Source of the DNA: DASUPK01 sp963736685
GTDB taxonomy: Bacteria > Actinomycetota > Thermoleophilia > Solirubrobacterales > 70-9
Length of the DNA stretch: 64,000 nucleotides
Direction of reading: 5' to 3'
NCBI GenBank assembly: GCA_963736685.1
Contig: CAVTPZ010000017.1
Span: forward strand, 186,001-250,000
A model generated the notes under the pieces. That model was not told where the DNA came from and made no database searches. It was given only the letters and a program-made list of their open reading frames with translations. The translations under genes were made by a program, and so were the position numbers. This document shows, one piece after another, positions 34,059-42,426 of the stretch (position 1 is its first letter; every line of letters begins with the position of its first letter).

Positions 34059-34360
34059 CGCAGCATTAAGGTGGAGCGGCCTGGTGCGCACCACCCTAAA
34101 TCCAGGTGCTTGATCTTGTCCCAGTTCAGGAAGATCACGACGCCGAGCACCAGGCCGATCAGCACCAGCGCCGCCAGCACGAAGAGTGAGAGGAAGCCCG
34201 CCACGACCTTCTCCCAGGCGCGCCCGTACGACCCCAGCGCCGGAGCGAGGATCAACCCGATGAACACGGAGATCGTCAGCAGTCCGGCAGCGCCGAAGAG
34301 GTAGTACTCAGTGCCCAGCGCCAGCACCGGCGCCAGGATCGAGCTGATGGGCCCGTTCAT
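34055..34360 (-). CDS. Small two-helix membrane protein with repeat-derived C-terminus
   Basis: 101 aa. TM helices at about residues 20-42 (YYLFGAAGLLTISVFIGLILA) and 52-78 (VVAGFLSLFVLAALVLIGLVLGVVIF), separated by GSYGRAWEKV. The start (ATG 34360) lies inside the 3' end of the DedA-PAP2 gene, overlapping it by 53 bases. Its last ~11 residues (CAPGRSTLMLR) are encoded by repeat fragment E, and its stop overlaps the pucR ATG. Family not recognised. Confidence 0.7.
   Translation of the reverse strand: MNGPISSILAPVLALGTEYYLFGAAGLLTISVFIGLILAPALGSYGRAWEKVVAGFLSLFVLAALVLIGLVLGVVIFLNWDKIKHLDLGWCAPGRSTLMLR
34068..34090 (-). repeat. Fragment (copy E) of the dispersed hairpin repeat
   Basis: 23 bases matching the first part of copies A and B (CACCAGGCCGCTCCACCTT on the minus strand), then diverging. 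Lies within the end of the 34055-34360 gene. Confidence 0.6.
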
Positions 34361-35831
34361 GACGCCGGGGATTGTGGCGGATGTAGTCGAGGATCAGCGC
34401 GACGATCGCGGCCGCCGAGAAACAGGAGAGTCCCAGGGCCCATCCGGAGGTCACATCGCTGAACCAGTGCACGCGCAGATAGACCCGCGTGAGCCCGACC
34501 AGCAGCGCCAGCAGAATGCCGGCCGAGATCATCAGGCCGCGCTTCGTCACCCCCGGGGCCAGCCGCAGCGCGAGGGTGACCGACAGCCACACATAGAGCG
34601 TGGAATAGGCCGCGTGCGCGCTCGGGAAGGACGATCCCTCCGCCGAGACGAGAGGATCCGGCGGACGGGGCCGGTCAGTCCAGACCTTGATGCCGTGAAC
34701 GAGCAGGATCGTCGCCACCATCCCCGAGACCAGCACCCAGAACTCCATCCAGCGCCGCGTCGCAGCCAGCGCCACCGCCGCTAGCGCGGCAAGGGGCCAG
34801 GTCACCCAGCCTGAGCCGAGATGCGTGAACTCCTTGGCCGCGCTGGTCAGCCAGGACGCCTGCAGGTCCTGCGCGACGTTGAGCGCAGTCTGGTCACCGG
34901 GCGTCGGACCCGGATCGCCGGAGATCACGCTCCAGTAGGCGATCACCACGAACAACCCGACCGACAGGGCCGCAAGCAGCGAGGTGAACTCGAGCCCCAG
35001 ACCCCCCGGGGTGAGCCGTCGACCGAGGAACGCGAACTGCGGCCGCAGCCGCCTGCCCAGCGCCAGCAGCGGTCGCAGAGCCCTGCGCTTCTCCATCTCG
35101 GCCGCGACCTTGCCGCGGTTCTCGGGCTCGCGCAGGAACCGGTAGGCCAGGAACAGGCCGACGCCGATTCCGACGACGATCGCGAAGACGAAGAGGCCCT
35201 TCCCGACGATGTTGGTGACCGTGTCGAGGCTCTGCGCGAAGAAGTAGCCGATCAGGATCAGCCCGGCCGACCACAGGCCGGTGCCCAGGATGCTGAACGG
35301 AGCGAAGTTCCGGTACGGGAGCTTGCTGCTGCCGGCGATGAACGGGGCCAGAGCGCGCACCAGTCCGATGAAGCGGCCGATCAGGATCGTCCGCCCCCCA
35401 TAGCGGGCGAAGTAGCCCTCCACCTGCTTCAGGCGCTCCTCGGTGATCCGGAAGCGCTTGCCGTGCCGGACGAGGAAGTCCCGGCCCAGCCTCGCGCCGA
35501 GCATGAAGCTCACGGAGTCCCCGGCGAACGCGCAAGCCCAGGTGATCGCCAGGATCACCGGCAGGGAGATGTCGCCCTGTCCCGCCACCGCGCCGCCGAG
35601 CATCACCGTGAACTCCCCCGGGGCGATCAGGCCGACGAACGCACCGGTTTCCAGGAAGGCCAACGCACCGACGAGGAGGTAGGTCCACGCCCCGAGCCCC
35701 TGGGAGAGATCCTGGATCGCCTGCTCGAGATCGATGTGCGGCAGGTCTCCCCGGAACATGAAGAAGGCGAAGATGGCGGCCGCCAGCAGCCCCCGGCGGA
35801 CCCACTTCCAGCTGATGCGCGAACCGCTCAT
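34308..35831 (-). CDS. DedA (VTT) - PAP2 phosphatase fusion membrane protein
   Basis: 507 aa. N-terminal half is a DedA/VTT domain (FLETGAFVGLIAPGEFTVMLGG, FAGDSVSFMLGARLG, YGGRTILIGRFIGLVRALAPFIAG). The C-terminal half is a type-2 phosphatidic-acid phosphatase with all three motifs: KVWTDRPRPP, SFPSAHAAYS and TRVYLRVHWFSDVTSG. Such fusions link lipid (undecaprenyl-phosphate) flipping to dephosphorylation; in this case that is inference from the two families. ATG overlaps the ispE stop (ATGA), so isoprenoid synthesis and lipid-carrier recycling are co-expressed. Confidence 0.92.
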   Translation of the reverse strand: MSGSRISWKWVRRGLLAAAIFAFFMFRGDLPHIDLEQAIQDLSQGLGAWTYLLVGALAFLETGAFVGLIAPGEFTVMLGGAVAGQGDISLPVILAITWACAFAGDSVSFMLGARLGRDFLVRHGKRFRITEERLKQVEGYFARYGGRTILIGRFIGLVRALAPFIAGSSKLPYRNFAPFSILGTGLWSAGLILIGYFFAQSLDTVTNIVGKGLFVFAIVVGIGVGLFLAYRFLREPENRGKVAAEMEKRRALRPLLALGRRLRPQFAFLGRRLTPGGLGLEFTSLLAALSVGLFVVIAYWSVISGDPGPTPGDQTALNVAQDLQASWLTSAAKEFTHLGSGWVTWPLAALAAVALAATRRWMEFWVLVSGMVATILLVHGIKVWTDRPRPPDPLVSAEGSSFPSAHAAYSTLYVWLSVTLALRLAPGVTKRGLMISAGILLALLVGLTRVYLRVHWFSDVTSGWALGLSCFSAAAIVALILDYIRHNPRRHERAHQLDPGAGAGAGH

Positions 35832-36682
35832 CCCGCGAGCGGGGCGGTCGCGATCGTCGCGGGGAAGCTCTCGCGCAGCGTCTCGGCCGCGGCCAGCGCG
35901 GCGTCCACGGTCGGGTAGAGGCCAAACGCCGTCGGACCGGAGCCGGTCACCATCGCGTGCACGGCACCGGCGCCCTCGAGCGCTGTGAGCGCGTCCTCGA
36001 TCTCGGGCCGCAGTGAGATCGCCGCGGGCTGGAGGTCGTTGACGAGGTGCTCTCGATAGTCGAGTGGGGATCCACCCTGGTCGACGGCGTCGCGCAGCTG
36101 GCGGCGGATCGCCTCGAGCTCGGACTCCCCGCGCGGCGTGCCGAGGCGATCGGCCTCGGCGTAGACCTCGGCGGTCGCCAGCCCGTCGGCCTGCGGGATC
36201 AGCACCACCCCGTGCTCCGCGGGAGGCGGAGCGGGCTCGATCACCTCGCCGGCTCCCGCGACGAGACAGGCGCGTGGCTGTAGCTGCGAAGGCACGTCCG
36301 CTCCGATCTCGGCCGCGATCGAGCGGAGCCCCTTCACCGCGCCGCGAGCGAGCCGCAGAACCGCGGCGGCGTCCGCGCTCCCGCCCCCGAGGCCGGCAGC
36401 CACGGGCACCCGCTTGGTCACCTCGATGCGAAGGGGCGGCCCCTGCCAGCCGTTGCCCCGCAGGGCCGCGAGCGCCTTCGCCGTCAGGTCTGGGCCTTCT
36501 ATGCCCTCGATGAGCACCTCGTCGGATTCGGCCTCGGTCAGCTTCAGCTCATCTGCAAGCTCCAGCGGCTCGAACAGCGAGCGGATCTCGTGCAGGCCGT
36601 CCTCCCGCTTCGGGCCGACGAAGAGGCAGAGGTTGAGCTTCGCGGGCGCGAGCATCGTCCCCGGCATCTCGGCGACGCTCAT
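35828..36682 (-). CDS. ispE: 4-diphosphocytidyl-2-C-methyl-D-erythritol kinase
   Basis: 284 aa from ATG 36682 (MSVAEMPGTMLAPAKLNL), overlapping the rsmA stop as ATGA. GHMP kinase of the MEP isoprenoid pathway. Motifs: APAKLNLCLFVG, VPVAAGLGGGSADAAAVLRL (ATP loop), IGADVPSQLQPRACLVAGAGE (usual GADVPFFL, here PSQL), and the C-terminal AMVTGSGPTAFGLYP. Same neighbours as in M. tuberculosis (ksgA-ispE). Confidence 0.95.
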   Translation of the reverse strand: MSVAEMPGTMLAPAKLNLCLFVGPKREDGLHEIRSLFEPLELADELKLTEAESDEVLIEGIEGPDLTAKALAALRGNGWQGPPLRIEVTKRVPVAAGLGGGSADAAAVLRLARGAVKGLRSIAAEIGADVPSQLQPRACLVAGAGEVIEPAPPPAEHGVVLIPQADGLATAEVYAEADRLGTPRGESELEAIRRQLRDAVDQGGSPLDYREHLVNDLQPAAISLRPEIEDALTALEGAGAVHAMVTGSGPTAFGLYPTVDAALAAAETLRESFPATIATAPLAG

Positions 36683-37488
36683 GGGCAACCTCCGCGCTCC
36701 GCCAGCGCCTCGCCGAAGCGCTGGAACTCCTCGGGAGAGAGCGCCTCGGCGCGGGCATCGGCCGGCTTGCCCATCGCCTCGAGCGCGGCGCGGGCCGGCG
36801 CCAGGCTGCCGGCCCGGGCGAGCTCCAGCGAGCGGGCAAGGGACTTCCGGCGGTGAGCGAAGGAGAGCCGGACGAGGGCGGCCAGATCCTCGGACGCCCC
36901 GGTGCCCTTCCGGCGCAACCGGACCAGTGCCGACTCGACGCGCGGCCTGGGCACGAACACCGCCGGATCGACCCTGCGGAGCAGCCTCACCTCGCAGGCG
37001 AGCTGAACGAGCACGCTGGGCGAGCCGTACTCGCGAGTGCCCGGTCGCGCGCGGAGCCGCTCCGCGATCTCCCGCTGGACCATCACCAGCCAGATCTCGA
37101 TCGATGGGAGCTCCGCGATCGTCCTGATCAGCAGCGGCGTCGCGATGGAGTAGGGAAGATTGGCGACCATCTTGGTCGGGGCCGGCGCGAGGCCTCCGAG
37201 GTCGACCTTCATGGCGTCCCCCCAGACCAGGTCAACGCCCCCGAGCTCCTCCGCCAGCGGCTCGAGCTGCTCCCGGAGGCGCTCGTCCATCTCGATCACG
37301 TGGAGCAGGCGCACGCCCGGCGCGACCCGCTCGGTCAGCGCGCCTCCGCCGCCCCCGACCTCGAGCACGACGTCCTCCGGGCTCAGTTCCGCCTCCCGGA
37401 CGATCGTGTCCAGCAGATTGGGGTCGGCGAGGAAGTTCTGCCCGAGCCGGCGTGGCGAGTGCTCCGGCGGCCCGGCCCGGCCGCTCAC
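36679..37488 (-). CDS. rsmA: 16S rRNA (adenine1518-N6/1519-N6)-dimethyltransferase
   Basis: 269 aa. Dimethylates the two adenines of helix 45. Motifs: RRLGQNFLADPNLLD, VLEVGGGGGALTE (SAM loop), VIEMDERL, VANLPYSIATPLL (NLPY catalytic motif), VQREIAERL, FVPRPRVESALVRL. Start overlaps the tatD stop by 4 bases. Confidence 0.96.
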   Translation of the reverse strand: MSGRAGPPEHSPRRLGQNFLADPNLLDTIVREAELSPEDVVLEVGGGGGALTERVAPGVRLLHVIEMDERLREQLEPLAEELGGVDLVWGDAMKVDLGGLAPAPTKMVANLPYSIATPLLIRTIAELPSIEIWLVMVQREIAERLRARPGTREYGSPSVLVQLACEVRLLRRVDPAVFVPRPRVESALVRLRRKGTGASEDLAALVRLSFAHRRKSLARSLELARAGSLAPARAALEAMGKPADARAEALSPEEFQRFGEALAERGGCP

Positions 37489-38255
37489 CAGCCGAAGACT
37501 CTTGCGGCGTTCTCCTCCACAGTTCCCTCGAGCTCACCGTACGCGACGCCACGGATCTCGGCCAGCCTCTCGGCCGTCGCGACGACGTTGGCGGGCTGAT
37601 TCGGCTTTCCCCTCACCGGCTGCGGGGCCAGGAACGGGGAATCTGTCTCGACCAGGAGGCGGTCGGCAGGCACGAGCCCCGCCGCCTCGCGAATCAGCTC
37701 AGACCTCGGATAGGTCAGGTTCCCCGCGAATGAGCAGTACCAGCGCCGCTCGGCGGCACGCTCGGCCCAGCGCGGGTGCGCCGAGAAACAATGCAGGATC
37801 ACGTCGACCCCGTCGGCCTCGCGCTCGAGGGTGGCGAACGCCTCCGAGACGGCGTCCTCGGAGCCCTCGCTGTCACGTAGGTGCACCACCAGGGCCTTGC
37901 TCGTGCGCTTCGCGATCCCGATCTGGGCGGCAAACGCCCTGCGCTGGTCGTCGGGGTCAGAGCGGTCGCGATAGAAGTCGAGCCCGGTCTCGCCCACCGC
38001 GACGACGCCCGGGCGATCACAGAGCTCCTCGATCGCCTGCGCCGCCTGTTCGTCGAAGCCCGCCGCGCTGTTCGGGTGCCTTCCCACCGAGGCGAAGACC
38101 TCCTCATTCACCTCCGCGGAGGCGACCGCCTCCGGGTTCGAGTCCTCGCCCAGTCCGACGGTGAGGATCCGCCTGACCCCTGCCTCGCGCGCGGCGGCGA
38201 TCAGATCGGCCTCCGCCGGCTCGCAGAGCCCGAGGTGCGCGTGCGTGTCGACCAC
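37485..38255 (-). CDS. tatD: TatD-family metal-dependent deoxyribonuclease
   Basis: 256 aa from the GTG at 38255 (VVDTHAHLG read as MVDTHAHLG). The frame stays open to 38336, but that upstream part is repeat copy C, so a start at 38255 (or a GTG at 38264 inside the repeat edge) is more credible. Motifs: DTHAHLG (metal His-x-His), VGRHPNSA, VAVGETGLDFYRD (metal Glu), VVHLRDSEG, HCFSAHP, VETDSPFLAPQP. Order metG ... tatD-rsmA-ispE is conserved in Actinobacteria. Confidence 0.93.
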   Translation of the reverse strand: MVDTHAHLGLCEPAEADLIAAAREAGVRRILTVGLGEDSNPEAVASAEVNEEVFASVGRHPNSAAGFDEQAAQAIEELCDRPGVVAVGETGLDFYRDRSDPDDQRRAFAAQIGIAKRTSKALVVHLRDSEGSEDAVSEAFATLEREADGVDVILHCFSAHPRWAERAAERRWYCSFAGNLTYPRSELIREAAGLVPADRLLVETDSPFLAPQPVRGKPNQPANVVATAERLAEIRGVAYGELEGTVEENAARVFGW

Positions 38256-38258
38256 TAA

Positions 38259-38333
38259 GGCCACCAGGCGGCCACTCGGGCCGCTCGACTTATGTGGGGC
38301 GGCCGCTCGTGGCCGCGACCTGATGGCGAAGCC
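38259..38333 (+). repeat. Dispersed intergenic hairpin repeat, copy C
   Basis: About 75 bases, internally shortened relative to copies A and B (lacks the central GGAGCGGAGGGCGAAGCCC block), but the right half matches copy A closely. Lies between the trypsin-like gene's stop and the tatD start; the only full-type copy not between convergent genes. Confidence 0.85.
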
Positions 38334-38347
38334 CATGAACCTGGAGC

Positions 38348-39238
38348 CTATGGCCCCAGGTTCGACCGGATGAAGTCGGTGTACAGAGCGGACCGGGTGT
38401 GGACCGACGGATAGCCCTTCAGCCCGCAGATCACGAAGAAGAACGGATTCCGCTTGGAGGGAGGCGCGGTGCTCGCCTCGGCCGTGCCGACGAGTCGAGG
38501 GCCCGCCGGGGTGTTCGCGACCAGCGGACCGCCGCTGTCACCGGAGCAGACCGTGGCCTTCACCGTCGCCCGCTTGACCCTGTGGCGGCGGAGCCTTCGG
38601 AAGGCGATGCCCGCCTTGCCCCCGGAGTCGCAGATCGCCCATGCTGGCAGAGGGCAGAACCTCACCGAGACATTCGTCGCGGTCAGGACGCCGATCTGCG
38701 GCTTGGCGGTGATCAGCGGATTGCGGTTGCCGAAGCCGACCACGGAGAGCGTCGCGCCGGCCCGCGTGTAGGCGGCGTCCTCGCTCGCATCCGCGACCTG
38801 GATCGGTGGAGCGCTGGTGGGACTGCTCAGGGTCAGGATCGCGAGGTCGTTCTCGAACTGGTGAGCGAATCCCGGCGCGAATGCGACGGACGACACGCCG
38901 AGCGTCTCCCCGCCCGTGAATGAGGAGGGGGACTGGGTCCTGACCGTCATCGTCTGCGGGTTGCCGACGCAGTGGCCTGCCGTCAGGACCCTGGTCGATG
39001 AGATCACCGTGCCGGTGCAGAGCGTCGTCGGAGTGAGCACGGACGCGACGTACGGGTATTGCTGGATGCTCGCCGGCGTGCCCCCGATCACGCTCTTGCC
39101 GGCGCGCGGGCTTGCCCCCGCCATCCCGGTCCCGATCACGCCGATCAGCGCCGTGGCACAGATCGTCAGAACTCCCACCCTGGCCATACGAGAGAGCATC
39201 GTGGCGGCCAGGGTAGGACCGCCCGCGACCCGCGGCAT
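38348..39238 (-). CDS. Secreted trypsin-like (S1) serine protease
   Basis: 296 aa, ATG 39238 with GGGGAAC upstream (ATGs at 39199 and 39187 are alternatives). Signal peptide VGVLTICATALIGVIGTGMAGA, then the chymotrypsin fold with IIGG-like start VIGGTPAS, catalytic His (VLTAGHCVG), Asp (FENDLAILTL) and Ser (CSGDSGGPLVA). The Cys pair around CDSGGKAG/CSGDSGG suggests the standard disulphide. Likely an active extracellular peptidase. It occupies the place where rpfB lies beside tatD/ksgA in mycobacteria. Confidence 0.9.
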   Translation of the reverse strand: MPRVAGGPTLAATMLSRMARVGVLTICATALIGVIGTGMAGASPRAGKSVIGGTPASIQQYPYVASVLTPTTLCTGTVISSTRVLTAGHCVGNPQTMTVRTQSPSSFTGGETLGVSSVAFAPGFAHQFENDLAILTLSSPTSAPPIQVADASEDAAYTRAGATLSVVGFGNRNPLITAKPQIGVLTATNVSVRFCPLPAWAICDSGGKAGIAFRRLRRHRVKRATVKATVCSGDSGGPLVANTPAGPRLVGTAEASTAPPSKRNPFFFVICGLKGYPSVHTRSALYTDFIRSNLGP

Positions 39239-39282
39239 CAGTAGTTCCCCGTATCAGTCGGACGGGCCGACCGCGAGCGCGT

Positions 39283-39708
39283 CTACCTCTTGAGCTTGAA
39301 GGCGTGTGAGATCTGGTCGGTCGCGCCGGTAGCGGGATCCGTCGCAGTGACGTGGCTGACCACCTTGTAGCGCCCGGGCGACGCCTTCAGGAGCTTGAGC
39401 AGAGTCCCGCTCGGCTTGATGAAGTGACCCGCCGGGACACCGGCCTGCAGCGATCCCTGCTCGACGTCGGTGCCCTGGACGAAGGGACCCTTCAGCTTCA
39501 GGCTCGAGACGACGTCGCAGTTGACCGAGCAGACGAAGGGCACGATGATCCTCTTCGCGACCCGGAGCTTGCCGGTGGTGAGGTAGTTGATGGTCGCGCC
39601 CGACTTGTGAGCGGTGGGTGAGCCGGCGGCGCCCGAGGCGGGGAGCAGCAGCGCTCCGATCACCCCAACGGCCGCAGCAATGCATCGGATCCGAGAAATC
39701 CTGCCCAT
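39283..39708 (-). CDS. Secreted protein, unknown function
   Basis: 141 aa. Clear signal peptide (MGRISRIRCIAAAVGVIGALLLPASGAAG), GGGAGG ribosome site. The mature part is beta-rich, with repeated lysines and one Cys pair (VCSVNCDVVSSLKLKG): INYLTTGKLRVAKRIIVPF, GTLLKLLKASPGRYKVVSHVTAT, ATGATDQISHAFKLKR. Resembles the small Ig-like exported domains common in Solirubrobacterales. Sits between metG and the trypsin-like gene. Confidence 0.7.
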   Translation of the reverse strand: MGRISRIRCIAAAVGVIGALLLPASGAAGSPTAHKSGATINYLTTGKLRVAKRIIVPFVCSVNCDVVSSLKLKGPFVQGTDVEQGSLQAGVPAGHFIKPSGTLLKLLKASPGRYKVVSHVTATDPATGATDQISHAFKLKR

Positions 39709-39777
39709 CGATTGCCTCCCTACTCGCCTGTATCGATTATCCGGGCCACCCTAGCACCGGCCAAATCGGCCCTTCGA

Positions 39778-41277
39778 TCAGGCCGGCGCGAGCTTTGGGA
39801 ACAGCGGGGCGAGCTCCCCGAGACTCTGGCCCCCGCCCCGCGAGCCGAAATCGGCGAGCTCCCGGGAAGGTTCCTGGAGCGCGTCGAGCAGGCGGCCGGT
39901 CGTCTCCGGCATGTAGGCGTGGAGCATGAGCGTGGTGACGCGCAGGCCTTCCGCCAGCCCGTAGAGCACCGAGTCCAGGCGGTCGGAGGCCGACTCGTCC
40001 TTGGAGAGCTCCCATGGCTTCGTCTCCTCCACGTACTGGTTGAGGCGGCGCACCCCCCGCCAGATCTCCTCGAGGGCCTGGGTGAGCTCGGCCTCGTCGA
40101 GCAGCGCCCGCACGCGCTCGGGCGCGCCCTGGAGGTCGCCGGCCAGCCCGGCCTCCCCCTCGGCCTCGGGGACGACGCCGTCGCGGTAGCGGCCGATCAT
40201 CGAGAGCACCCGGTTGGCCAGATTGCCGTACTGGTCGGCGAGCTCGCTCTCGTACCGGGACTCGAAGCCCGCCGGCGAGATCTGCCCGTCCTGGCCGAAG
40301 GAGACCTCGCGGAAGCAGTAGAAGCGCAGCGCGTCGGCGCCGAACTTGGCGACCACCTCGTCCGGGTCGAGGACGTTGCCGAGCGACTTGGACATCTTGT
40401 GCCCCTCCATCAGCAGGAAGCCGTGGATGAACATCCCCTTCGGCAGCTCGATGTCCGCCGCCATCAGGAACGCGGGCCAATAGACGGCGTGGAACTTGAG
40501 GATGTCCTTGGCGAGGATGTGGAAAGGAGGCCAGAACTTCTCGGTGACGTCCTCCCCTTCGATCCCATAGCCGAGCGCGGTGTAGTAGTTGAGCAGCGCG
40601 TCGAACCAGACGTAGATCACCTGGTCGGTGTCCCAGGGGACGGGCACCCCCCACTTCAGCGTCGGGCGGGAGAGCGAGACGTCCTGAAGTCCCTGCCGGA
40701 TGAAGGAGAGCGCCTCGTTGCGACGGAAGTCCGGGGCGACGAAGTCAGGGCGCTCCTCGTACAGGCGCTCGAGATCGTCCTGGAAGGCGGACAGCTTGAA
40801 GAACCAGTTCTTCTGCTTCTCACGCGTCAGCGGGATCCTGTGGATCGGGCACGTGTTGTCGGGGCCGATCTCCGACTCCGTCTTGAAGTCCGCGCAGCGC
40901 GGGCAGTACCAGCCCTCGTACTCGCCCTCGTACACATGGCCGTTGTCGTAGACCCGCTGGACGATCGCTTGGACCCGCTCCATATGGCCCTCGTCGGTGG
41001 TGCGGATGAAGAAGTCGTTGGAGGCGTTGATCTTCGCGGCCATCTCCTTGAAGCGAGGGGCGAGCCGGTCTCCGAGCTCGCGTGGGGTGACTCCCTCCGC
41101 CTCGGCCTGCTGCGCAACCGGCTCGCCGTGCTCGTCGGTGCCGGTCAGGAAGAAGACGTCCTCCCCGCGCTGGCGATGGTGGCGGGCAAGGATGTCGGCC
41201 GCAATCGTCGAGTAGGCGTGGCCCAGGTGGGGCTCACCGTTGACGTAGTAGATGGGAGTCGTGACGTAGAAGCTCAC
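39778..41277 (-). CDS. metG: Methionyl-tRNA synthetase
   Basis: 499 aa. Class I synthetase: TPIYYVNGEPHLGHAYS (HIGH), FLTGTDEHGEP, zinc-knuckle-like CPRCADFKTE ... CPIH, KWGVPVPWD, FHAVYWPAFLMAA, KMSKSLGN (KMSKS), GNLANRVLSM and the helical anticodon domain. No C-terminal tRNA-binding/EMAP domain, like mycobacterial MetS. GTG/ATG question does not arise: MSFYVTTPIYY fits the family start. Confidence 0.97.
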   Translation of the reverse strand: MSFYVTTPIYYVNGEPHLGHAYSTIAADILARHHRQRGEDVFFLTGTDEHGEPVAQQAEAEGVTPRELGDRLAPRFKEMAAKINASNDFFIRTTDEGHMERVQAIVQRVYDNGHVYEGEYEGWYCPRCADFKTESEIGPDNTCPIHRIPLTREKQKNWFFKLSAFQDDLERLYEERPDFVAPDFRRNEALSFIRQGLQDVSLSRPTLKWGVPVPWDTDQVIYVWFDALLNYYTALGYGIEGEDVTEKFWPPFHILAKDILKFHAVYWPAFLMAADIELPKGMFIHGFLLMEGHKMSKSLGNVLDPDEVVAKFGADALRFYCFREVSFGQDGQISPAGFESRYESELADQYGNLANRVLSMIGRYRDGVVPEAEGEAGLAGDLQGAPERVRALLDEAELTQALEEIWRGVRRLNQYVEETKPWELSKDESASDRLDSVLYGLAEGLRVTTLMLHAYMPETTGRLLDALQEPSRELADFGSRGGGQSLGELAPLFPKLAPA

Positions 41278-41294
41278 TGGGCGTGAGCCTAGAG

Positions 41295-41564
41295 CTAGAG
41301 CAACTTCTCCTGGCCCCTCGCCCCAGCCCGCCTCTTGCGCCGCGGGATGCCCGCCGCCTCGGTCAGCGCGTCCTCGACGTCATTGAGGATCGCCCGCTCC
41401 GAGCGGGAGGCGACGATCGGCTCGGCCATGTCGTCGACGTGGACGTAGGTGCGGCGGCCCTCGCCGCGGTCCTTCGGATCAAGGGGGACGAGCGCATAGA
41501 TGCGGTCGGCCCGGGCGAACTTGCCGTAGCCCAGGGAGATCATGCGAGGCTCGCGCTTTGCCAT
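41295..41564 (-). CDS. RemA-like DUF370 family small regulator
   Basis: 89 aa. Core resembles Bacillus RemA: RMISLGYGKFARADRIYALVPL corresponds to the INIGFGN...NRIISIVSP segment, then RRTYVHVDD and SRSERAILNDVEDAL. RemA is an oligomeric DNA-binding activator of matrix genes in Bacillus. The family call is made by eye from this pattern and is not certain. A basic C-terminal tail (IPRRKRRAGARGQEK) is added. It lies in the rsmI-metG operon with a short gap on each side. Confidence 0.6.
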   Translation of the reverse strand: MAKREPRMISLGYGKFARADRIYALVPLDPKDRGEGRRTYVHVDDMAEPIVASRSERAILNDVEDALTEAAGIPRRKRRAGARGQEKLL

Positions 41565-41600
41565 GTCCTCACGGTAGCGCGAGTGCCACAGAAACCCCTG

Positions 41601-42422
41601 CTATCTGCGTGGTTCCCGTCCCGTAATTCCCTTGTACAGATCGTTGGCGGGCACTCCCGTGAGCGCGGAGACCACGCTGGCCGCCGCGCGCGGACGAGCG
41701 CCGGCGCGGATCAGGCCGCGCAGGGCGTCGGTGGCGAAGCCGATGTCCGCAGTGCCGCGCTCGGCGGCGGGCCCGATCACCACCACGATCTCCCCCCTGG
41801 CCTCGTCCCGAAAGCGCCGGGAGAGCTCGCCGAGTGTGCCCCGCACGATCTCCTCATGGAGCTTGGTGAGCTCGCGGCACACGGCGGCCGGCCGGTCTGG
41901 GGCGAGCTGGGCGAGTGCCCGCAGGGACTCGGGCAGCCGCCGCGGGGACTCGAATGCGATCAGCGTCTCGGTGGATTGCAGGACACGCTCGAGCTCGCCG
42001 GTCCTCCGTGGCAGGAAGCCCTGGAAGCGGAACCGATGGGTCGGCAGTCCGGAGACGACAAGGGCCGTGATGATCGACGAGGGTCCCGGCAGCACCTCGA
42101 TGTCGAGGTCACGGTCGATGCACGCTCTGATCAGCCGGAAGCCCGGGTCGGAGATCGCGGGGGTGCCCGCGTCCGAGACCAGGGCAACCGTGTCGCCGCG
42201 CTCGATCCGCTGGGCCAGCTCCCTGGCGCGCTCCGCCTCGTTCCCCTCGTGGTAGGAGACCAGCTGCATCGCCTGGATCTCGATGCGCTCCAGCAGCAGC
42301 CCGGTGCGGCGGGTGTCCTCGCAGGCGATTACGTCGGCCTCGTAGAGTGCGCGTCGCACCCGCAGGGTGATGTCCTCAAGATTCCCGATCGGCGTCGGGC
42401 AGACGACCAGCTTGCCGGGCAT
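41601..42422 (-). CDS. rsmI: 16S rRNA (cytidine1402-2'-O)-methyltransferase
   Basis: 273 aa. Tetrapyrrole-methylase fold: VVCPTPIGNLEDITLRV, ACEDTRRTGLLL, LVSDAGTPAISDPGFRL, VLPGPSSIITALVVSGL, FQGFLPRR, ESPRRLPESL and VCRELTKLHEEIVRGTL. Its AGGAGAG ribosome site lies in the last codons of the ROK gene, 4 bases upstream of which that gene stops. The mycobacterial neighbourhood has the same gene near metS. Confidence 0.95.
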   Translation of the reverse strand: MPGKLVVCPTPIGNLEDITLRVRRALYEADVIACEDTRRTGLLLERIEIQAMQLVSYHEGNEAERARELAQRIERGDTVALVSDAGTPAISDPGFRLIRACIDRDLDIEVLPGPSSIITALVVSGLPTHRFRFQGFLPRRTGELERVLQSTETLIAFESPRRLPESLRALAQLAPDRPAAVCRELTKLHEEIVRGTLGELSRRFRDEARGEIVVVIGPAAERGTADIGFATDALRGLIRAGARPRAAASVVSALTGVPANDLYKGITGREPRR

Positions 42423-42426
42423 CGCT

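Noticed and set aside
38256..38336. TatD start at 38336
   Set aside because: That region is repeat copy C; homology begins at DTHAHLG, so GTG 38255 (or 38264) is preferred.
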